The notes beneath the pieces were generated by a model, which saw only the letters and a program-made list of their open reading frames with translations, made no database searches and was not told the origin of the DNA. Below are positions 58,820 to 64,000 of a DNA stretch of 64,000 nt, one piece after another. Positions within the stretch are counted from its first letter, which is position 1; every line of letters begins with the position of its first letter. Origin of the DNA: Mycobacterium paraense (GTDB lineage: Bacteria > Actinomycetota > Actinomycetes > Mycobacteriales > Mycobacteriaceae); assembly GCF_002101815.1 (NCBI RefSeq), contig NZ_LQPM01000010.1, forward strand, positions 1 to 64,000. The letters run 5' to 3'. The translations under genes and the position numbers were made by a program.

Positions 58820-59902
58820 GTGCGCAGAGTCATTCAATTCTCCACCGGAAACGTGGGACGCCATTCGTTGCGGGCCATCATCGGCAGGCCGGACCTCGAA
58901 CTGATCGGCGTGCACGCGGCCAGCGCCGAGAAGATCGGCCGGGACGCCGCCGAACTCTGCGGGCTGGACAAGCCGACCGGCATCCTCGCCACGGACGACA
59001 TCGACGCCCTGGTGGCCCTCGGCGCCGACTGCGTGGTGTACACCTCGCAGGGGGAGACCCGGCCGATGGAAGCGATCGAGCAGATGGCGAAGTTCCTCGC
59101 GGCGGGCTGCAACGTCGTCGGCACGTCGATGGTCTGGCTGGTCACGCCTCACCACGCCGACGACTGGTTGCGCGAGCCCCTGCAGCGCGCCTGCGCGGCC
59201 GGCAACGCCTCCCTCTACGTCAACGGCATCGACCCCGGTTTCTCCGGCGATACATTGGTGCACTCGGCGGCCAGCCTGACCACGCGGGTCGATTCGATCA
59301 CGGTCCAGGAGATCTTCGACTACGGAAACTACGACGACGCCGAGTTCACCGGCGCGGCAATGGGATTCGGCACGACACCGGATGACGACTCGCCGATGAT
59401 GTTCCTGCCTGGCGTGATCGTGGCGATGTGGGGCGGCCAGGTCCGCAGCCTGGCGGACCATCTCGACATCAAGCTCGAGGACGTGCGCCAGCGCATCGAA
59501 CGCTGGTTCACGCCCGAGCGGATCGAGTGCACCATGATGACCGTGGAGCCGGGACAGATGGCCGCGGTGCGGTTCGCCACCGAGGGCGTTCGCGACGGCA
59601 AGCCGGTGATCACCCTCGAGCACGTCACCAGGCTCACCCAAGCCGCGGCGCCCGACTGGGAATTCCCGCCTGAGGGACACACCGGCGTCCACCGCGTCGT
59701 CGTGGAGGGCGAACCGCGGGTGGAGATCAACACCCATGTTTCGCACCCCGTTTTCGACGCCACCGATGCCGGCTGCATCGCGACCGCGGGCCGGGCCGTC
59801 AATGCGATCGACTGGGTCTGCAGCGCGCCCCCGGGACTGATCGGCGTGGAAGACATCCCGCTCTCCGCGACCATGCGCGGCCTGATGTGGAACGAGCAGT
59901 AG
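58820..59902 (+). CDS. dihydrodipicolinate-reductase-like oxidoreductase, second copy
   Basis: A 360-residue relative of the 56057 protein: start RRVIQFSTGNVGRHSLRAI (Rossmann), DCVVYTSQGETRPMEAI, GTSMVWLVTP, and the shared NGIDPGFSGDTLVHS (compare GVNPGFAGDLLVL). The two are clearly diverged, so not a recent tandem copy. It starts at a GTG (58820) behind GAAGGACGAGG and its stop abuts the next SDR start at 59903 with no gap. It belongs to an operon SDR - DapB-like - mycofactocin-coupled SDR. Confidence 0.85.
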   Translation: MRRVIQFSTGNVGRHSLRAIIGRPDLELIGVHAASAEKIGRDAAELCGLDKPTGILATDDIDALVALGADCVVYTSQGETRPMEAIEQMAKFLAAGCNVVGTSMVWLVTPHHADDWLREPLQRACAAGNASLYVNGIDPGFSGDTLVHSAASLTTRVDSITVQEIFDYGNYDDAEFTGAAMGFGTTPDDDSPMMFLPGVIVAMWGGQVRSLADHLDIKLEDVRQRIERWFTPERIECTMMTVEPGQMAAVRFATEGVRDGKPVITLEHVTRLTQAAAPDWEFPPEGHTGVHRVVVEGEPRVEINTHVSHPVFDATDAGCIATAGRAVNAIDWVCSAPPGLIGVEDIPLSATMRGLMWNEQ

Positions 59903-60706
59903 GTGGGACGCGTTGCCGGTAAACGCATTCTGATCACCGGCGCTGCCCGGGGTATGGGGCGCAGCCACGCGCTGCGACTCGCCGAGGAGGGCGCGGACCT
60001 CGTCCTGGTCGACATCTGCCAATCCTTGCCGCAGATCGAGTACCCCTTGGCCACCGAAGAGGAGCTGGCCGAAACGGTAAGGCTGGTAGAGAATTTCGGC
60101 CGCCGCTGTTGCAGTCGCATCGTCGACGTTCGCGACGAGGCGCAATTGCGCTCCGCGGTCGATGAGGGCGCCGGCGAGTTGGGCGGCCTGGACGGGGCGG
60201 TCGCCAACGCCGGTGTGCTCACGGTGGCGCCCTGGGACAAGACGACCGCCGATCAGTGGCGCACGGTGGTCGACGTGAACCTCATCGGCGTGTGGAACAC
60301 CTGCGCGGCCGCCATACCGCACCTGCTCGACCAGGGTGGCGGCAGCCTGGTCAATGTCAGCTCTGCCGGTGCCATCAAAGGCTTTCCGCTGCAGACGCCC
60401 TACACCGCCGCTAAGTACGGCGTCGTCGGTTTGACGCTGGCGCTGGCGAACGAGTTGGCCGCGCAGAACGTGCGCGTCAACACCGTGCTTCCCACCGGGG
60501 TGCCCACCGGGATGGTTCCGCCGTCGTTCGGGCCTCTGCTGGGTGAGCAGCGGTCCGACCTGATCCCCATCTTCGTCAACGCCATGCCCACCCCGGCCGT
60601 GGCGCCGGCCGACGTCAGCAACGCGGTGCTGTTCCTGCTATCCGATGAGTCTCGTTATGTGACGGGCCTGCAGTTCAAGGTCGACGCCGGGGTCACCATC
60701 AACTAA
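59903..60706 (+). CDS. mycofactocin-coupled short-chain dehydrogenase
   Basis: A 267-residue SDR with RILITGAARGMGRSHALRLA and Tyr-x-x-x-Lys in YTAAKYG. Between the second and third Rossmann strands it carries an insert, VDICQSLPQIEYPLATEEE followed by LAETVRLVENFGRRC. This insert is characteristic of the mycofactocin-coupled (carveol-dehydrogenase-like) SDR family, whose tightly held NAD is reoxidised by the redox cofactor mycofactocin. It starts at a GTG directly after the preceding stop. No mycofactocin biosynthesis gene is in the window. A secondary alcohol of a terpenoid or steroid-like substrate is likely. Confidence 0.87.
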   Translation: MGRVAGKRILITGAARGMGRSHALRLAEEGADLVLVDICQSLPQIEYPLATEEELAETVRLVENFGRRCCSRIVDVRDEAQLRSAVDEGAGELGGLDGAVANAGVLTVAPWDKTTADQWRTVVDVNLIGVWNTCAAAIPHLLDQGGGSLVNVSSAGAIKGFPLQTPYTAAKYGVVGLTLALANELAAQNVRVNTVLPTGVPTGMVPPSFGPLLGEQRSDLIPIFVNAMPTPAVAPADVSNAVLFLLSDESRYVTGLQFKVDAGVTIN

Positions 60707-60711
60707 ATCGT

Positions 60712-61341
60712 TCACAGTGGCCAGCTATCCGGCCCGACCTCGTAACGCAGCGGCGCGGCCGGCGGCAACGGCTGTCGCTCGTTGACCGATACCGCATCGA
60801 CGACGAGGGCGACATAGCGTCGCCAGCCGTCGGAGCCCGCATCCATGGTGGCCAGCACGCTGAAGAGCATCGCGATCAGGCGGGGCAGGTCGTCGGTGAC
60901 CAGGTCGGCTCGGATGCTGCCGACGCGCTGGCCTTCGCGGGCCAGCTCGTCAAGCGCCTGGTTGAGCGAAACCGAGATATCGGACGTGAGCGAACCGGCC
61001 CGGCGCGCCGCGGTCAGCAGACTGTGTTCGCGGGCGCCCAGCGATATCGCGGCTTCGATCAGCTGGGTGAGGCCGCGCAACGGGTCCTCGGCGCGCCGGG
61101 CCTTGTCGATTACCGGCGTGAGATCCTCCGCGATGCTCTGATCGAGGGCGGCGCGGACCAGGTCGGCCTTCGTCGGAAACCTGCGGTAGAGGGTTCGTTC
61201 ACCGACGCCCGCGCGGCGCGCGACGGCCTCGACCGGTGCGTCGGGCCCGTACTCGGCATAGACGTCTCGCGCCGCGCGCAGTATGCGCTCGACATTGCGC
61301 GCCGCGTCCGCCCGCAATGGCCGGTCGTCAACCCCGGACAT
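60712..61341 (-). CDS. TetR family transcriptional regulator
   Basis: A 209-residue regulator with a helix-turn-helix in RILRAARDVYAEYGPDAPVE, ARRAGVGERTLYRRFPTKADLVRAAL in pieces. The C-terminal domain includes LTAARRAGSLTSDISVSLNQALDEL and IAMLFSVLATMD. This is the TetR_C-type seen beside mycobacterial oxidoreductases. It is divergent from the P450 gene at 61434, with two related dyads between, so it probably represses the P450 and itself. It ends five bases from the convergent SDR stop. Confidence 0.87.
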   Translation of the reverse strand: MSGVDDRPLRADAARNVERILRAARDVYAEYGPDAPVEAVARRAGVGERTLYRRFPTKADLVRAALDQSIAEDLTPVIDKARRAEDPLRGLTQLIEAAISLGAREHSLLTAARRAGSLTSDISVSLNQALDELAREGQRVGSIRADLVTDDLPRLIAMLFSVLATMDAGSDGWRRYVALVVDAVSVNERQPLPPAAPLRYEVGPDSWPL

Positions 61342-61356
61342 GGGGACAGCCTAACC

Positions 61357-61413
61357 GACAGTTGACTGCCACCAAGCGTGCCTTTACGCTCTATAACTGG
61401 CAGTCGTCTGACA
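61357..61413. promoter_or_regulatory. paired dyads between TetR and P450 genes
   Basis: GACAGTTGACTGCCA at 61357-61371 (core CAGTTGACTG) and TGGCAGTCGTCTGACA at 61398-61413 are inverted copies sharing GACTGCCA/TGGCAGTC. They bracket a TATAAC element (61392-61397) that could be the P450 -10. This is the arrangement expected for a divergent TetR-controlled promoter region. The dyad differs from the TGACTnnAGTCA set, so it probably belongs to the TetR at 60712. Confidence 0.6.
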
Positions 61414-61433
61414 CTTACTGGGAAACGCGGTTT

Positions 61434-62666
61434 ATGACAACAACTTCCAATTCCTTCGGCGCCGCCGATGCCTGCTCCGCTGCCGACCTACCGGTGCTGC
61501 CCGTCCCGCGACCTGGGCACTGCCCGCTCGCGCCCCCGACCGAGTTCGCCCAGTGGCGGGACCAACCCGGGCTGCGAAGGGCGATGTTTCAGGGCAACCC
61601 GGTCTGGGTGATCAGCCGCTACCACGACATCAAAGCGGCGTTGGTCGATCCGCGCTTGTCCGCCAAGACGATTCCGGACTCCATCATGCCCAAGGACGAC
61701 GAGAACAAGGTCCCGGTGATGTTCGCGCGGACCGACGATCCCGAGCATCATCGGTTGCGGCGCATGCTGACCAGTAACTTCACCTTCAGGCGTTGCGAAT
61801 CGATGCGGCCCCAGATCCAGGCCATGGTCGACCGCTATCTCCGCCAGATGATCAATACCGGTGCGCCAGCCGATCTGGTGCGTGAATTCGCCTTGCCGGT
61901 GCCGTCAATGGTGATCGCGCTGCTGCTGGGCGTGCCGCCGGAAGACCTCGAACTCTTCCAGCGCAACACGACGAAGGGGCTCGACCAGAAGTCCAGCGAC
62001 GCGGAAAAGGGTCAGGCCTTCGGGGCCATGTACGCCTACATCGAGGAGCTGGTGGAGCGAAAGGCGCGCGAACCCGGCGACGACTTGATCAGCCGCCTGG
62101 TCACCGAATACGTGGCGACCGGCCAACTCGACCACGCCACCGCGGCCATGAACAGCGTGATCATGATGCAGGCCGGCCACGAGACCACCGCCAACATGAT
62201 CTCCTTGGGAACCGTTGCGCTGCTGCAACATCCCGCGGTGTTCGAGCGGCTCGGACAGACCGACGACGCCGCCGTCGTCGCGAACATCGTCGAAGAGCTG
62301 ATGCGCTACCTCAGCATCGTGCACAGTCAGGTCGATCGCGTGGCCATCGAAGATCTGCTGATCGACGGCCAGCTGATACGCGCGGGCGAGTTCGTCATGA
62401 TGAACCTGCCCGCCGGGAACTGGGACCCCGCATTCGTCGACGATCCCGAAACCTTCGACGTCGGCCGAAACGCCCGCGGGCACTTGGGTTTCGGGTACGG
62501 CGTGCATCAGTGCATCGGGGCGAACCTGGCCCGCGTCGAAATGCAGGTCGCCTTCGCAACGCTCGCGCGCCGGCTACCCGGGCTGACGTTGGCCGTGCCG
62601 CCGGAGCAACTCAAGTTCAAAGACGCCAACATCTACGGCATGAAAGAGCTGCCGGTCAGTTGGTGA
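61434..62666 (+). CDS. cytochrome P450 monooxygenase
   Basis: A 410-residue soluble bacterial P450. The I-helix oxygen-activation motif is AGHETT (residues 247-252), the ExxR of the K helix is in EELMRYL, and the heme loop is LGFGYGVHQCIGANLAR with axial Cys360. Length is normal. The ATG at 61434 is in the divergent region with a TetR gene. The stop overlaps the next SDR start (GTGA), so the pair is translationally coupled, suggesting hydroxylation followed by oxidation of the same substrate. From sequence style it is near the CYP105/CYP107-like bacterial class; the subfamily cannot be fixed. Confidence 0.92.
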   Translation: MTTTSNSFGAADACSAADLPVLPVPRPGHCPLAPPTEFAQWRDQPGLRRAMFQGNPVWVISRYHDIKAALVDPRLSAKTIPDSIMPKDDENKVPVMFARTDDPEHHRLRRMLTSNFTFRRCESMRPQIQAMVDRYLRQMINTGAPADLVREFALPVPSMVIALLLGVPPEDLELFQRNTTKGLDQKSSDAEKGQAFGAMYAYIEELVERKAREPGDDLISRLVTEYVATGQLDHATAAMNSVIMMQAGHETTANMISLGTVALLQHPAVFERLGQTDDAAVVANIVEELMRYLSIVHSQVDRVAIEDLLIDGQLIRAGEFVMMNLPAGNWDPAFVDDPETFDVGRNARGHLGFGYGVHQCIGANLARVEMQVAFATLARRLPGLTLAVPPEQLKFKDANIYGMKELPVSW

Positions 62667-63628
62667 GCACTGAGCTGCGGTTCGACGACGAGGTCGCCGT
62701 GATCACCGGCGCCGGCGGGGGACTGGGCAGGCAGTATGCGCTGCTGCTGGCGGGCCGGGGCGCGCGCGTCGTAGTCAACGACATCGGGGGCTCGGTGACC
62801 GGAGCCGGCTCCGACGGTGACGCGGCGGGCGGCGTCGTCGACGAGATCCGTCGCGCCGGCGGCCAGGCCGTCGCCGACACGCACAGCGTGACGACTCTCG
62901 CCGGCGCACAGGCGATCGTCGACACCGCCTTGAGCACCTGGGGGCGGGTGGACATCGTGATCAACAACGCCGGAATCGTCGACGACGCCCCGTTCGAGGA
63001 CATGACCGCCGACCGGCTCGAGCCCCTCATCGATGTGCACCTACGAGGCGCGTTCTACGTGACGCGGCCCGCCTGGGCGTCGATGCGCGAGCGCCGCTAC
63101 GGCCGGATCCTGAACACCTGCTCGGCGGCGGGAATCCTTGGCGCCGAACGCATGAGCAACTACGGTGCGGCCAAGACCGGGCTGATCGGCTTCACCCGGG
63201 TGCTGGCCGCCGAGGGGGCCGCTTATGGCATCAAGGCCAACGCCATCGCCCCGATCGCCTACACGCGGATGCTCGCGCACTCGATCGACGGTGCGCAGCG
63301 GCCGGATGACGCGGCGGCGCGGGCGATCATGGACGACCTTGTCGGCCAATACCTTCGGCAGCTCGACCCGGCGCTGGTGGCGCCGGTCGCGGCGTTCCTG
63401 ACCCACCGGGACTGCCCGGTCTCCGGGGAGATCTACACGGCCGGCGCCGGGCACGTCGCGCGGTTTTTCATCGGCAGGACACGGGGTTTCCACCGTCCCG
63501 GGTTGTCCGTCGAGGACGTGCGTGACCACCTCGCCGAGATTCGCGACGAGGCCGGCTACACCGTTCCGGGCGGGCCCGCCGACGAGATGGCCGAGCTGTT
63601 CGCCGCCCTCGCCAACCCGCCCGGCTGA
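62663..63628 (+). CDS. SDR family dehydrogenase, HSD17B4/MFE-2-like
   Basis: A 321-residue SDR related to the (3R)-hydroxyacyl-CoA dehydrogenase part of peroxisomal multifunctional enzymes. It has VAVITGAGGGLGRQYALLLA, the VVVNDIGGSVTG loop with the long insertion of that family, NNAGIVDDAPF, catalytic Ser in NTCSAAGILG, and YGAAKTGLIGF. A C-terminal extension (about residues 255-321) lacks hydratase features. The GTG at 62663 overlaps the P450 stop. It may oxidise the P450 product or a CoA-linked intermediate in side-chain beta-oxidation. Confidence 0.88.
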   Translation: MSTELRFDDEVAVITGAGGGLGRQYALLLAGRGARVVVNDIGGSVTGAGSDGDAAGGVVDEIRRAGGQAVADTHSVTTLAGAQAIVDTALSTWGRVDIVINNAGIVDDAPFEDMTADRLEPLIDVHLRGAFYVTRPAWASMRERRYGRILNTCSAAGILGAERMSNYGAAKTGLIGFTRVLAAEGAAYGIKANAIAPIAYTRMLAHSIDGAQRPDDAAARAIMDDLVGQYLRQLDPALVAPVAAFLTHRDCPVSGEIYTAGAGHVARFFIGRTRGFHRPGLSVEDVRDHLAEIRDEAGYTVPGGPADEMAELFAALANPPG

Positions 63629-63631
63629 CGG

Positions 63632-63973
63632 TCAGCTCTTCCTGCGGAAGGCGCGCCAGATCAGGAACCCGACGCCCACCGCGGCGGCCAGCACCACGGT
63701 GGTCAGGATCGTCTGCAGCGCGTCGATCGCGATCCAGCTGGGCTCGTAAGAGCCGGTGGCGCCGACGCATTCGAAGCTGACACTGGTCCCCGACTGGCCC
63801 GGTTTGTAGCTGTAGTTGGTGGTGTCGTACGCCAGCTGGTAGCCGCTGTCGCACACGAAGGGGCTCGTCCACATCGCGCTCGCCGGCATCGTTGCGGTCA
63901 GCGACGCGGCGGCGCCGATGCACAGGCCGAGGGCCCCGACGATCGCCCCGATCCGATCCGGCCACCCGCGCAT
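63632..63973 (-). CDS. small membrane protein with exported Cys-pair domain
   Basis: A 113-residue protein with an N-terminal signal/anchor (IGAIVGALGLCIGAAASLTA, then TMPASAMW). A ~50-residue exported segment with two cysteines (PFVCDSGYQ, SFECVGATG) probably forms a disulfide. A C-terminal span (LTTVVLAAAVGVGFLIW) ends in a basic RAFRRKS tail. It is convergent with the SDR gene (gap three bases). Family not recognised; start ATG at 63973 fits the signal sequence. Bases 63974-64000 belong to its upstream region. Confidence 0.7.
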   Translation of the reverse strand: MRGWPDRIGAIVGALGLCIGAAASLTATMPASAMWTSPFVCDSGYQLAYDTTNYSYKPGQSGTSVSFECVGATGSYEPSWIAIDALQTILTTVVLAAAVGVGFLIWRAFRRKS

Positions 63974-64000
63974 GCCCCACGGCCGGCGGCGGCCCTGCGC

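Noticed and set aside
1..64000. CRISPR arrays, tRNA/rRNA genes, insertion sequences and attachment sites
   Set aside because: No spaced repeat arrays, cloverleaf sequences, transposase motifs or flanking direct repeats were found on reading both strands.

Overview
The window is high-GC mycobacterial chromosome, most likely from a slow-growing non-tuberculous Mycobacterium. Evidence: a two-module Pks12, an MmpS/MmpL pair, a PPE protein with a PPW-type C-terminus, RbpA, SigC, F420-type oxidoreductases, and blocks collinear (from memory of gene order) with M. tuberculosis Rv2074-Rv2069, Rv2066-Rv2061c and Rv2054-Rv2047c. No tRNA, rRNA, insertion sequence, CRISPR array or replication origin was seen.

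Layout. 1-5030: a large alpha/beta hydrolase, then a CpnT-like protein whose C-terminus is an R-S-E ADP-ribosyltransferase instead of the TNT NADase, followed by a 71-aa gene in the immunity position. 5051-9440: biliverdin-reductase-like PPOX protein, SDR, cobL-cobM-cobK, and sigC facing cobK. 9441-16204: accessory block with a zinc-finger anti-sigma-like membrane protein in frame with sigC, an orphan PPE gene, mmpS/mmpL behind a CsoR-type operator (mmpL frameshifted), and a flavodoxin-like protein. 16209-25675: cobIJ-cobH-cobG, then a FAD monooxygenase/SnoaL fusion and a hydrolase, then cobN. 25689-28741: a long inverted repeat, Ddn-like reductase, TetR with twin operators, PPOX protein, DJ-1/PfpI protein, secreted anchored protein. 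28766-35399: dienelactone hydrolase, FxsA, amidohydrolase, lnt, ppm1, rbpA, small Cys-rich protein. 35737-50784: pks12 (12.5 kb) and its epimerase/PEP-mobile-domain neighbour.

50805-63628 is a catabolic-looking accessory region. A minus-strand operon combines a NorQ/CbbQ-type MoxR ATPase, a NorD/CbbO-type VWA protein, two closely related 236-aa polytopic membrane proteins, a further membrane protein and two single-span microproteins. It is followed by DapB-like oxidoreductases, SDRs (one mycofactocin-coupled), two TetR repressors and a P450. A shared palindrome (TGACTnnAGTCA) in front of the membrane operon, a DapB-like gene and an SDR suggests one TetR regulon covering membrane oxidation machinery and soluble dehydrogenases.

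How the genes fit together: cobL/M/K/IJ/H/G/N are B12 corrin-ring enzymes. Lnt and Ppm1 act in envelope lipoprotein and polyprenol-mannose synthesis. Pks12 makes the mycoketide chain. The two strongest candidates for undescribed biology are the ADP-ribosylating CpnT-like toxin with its putative immunity gene, and the MoxR/VWA membrane-enzyme operon with its regulon.
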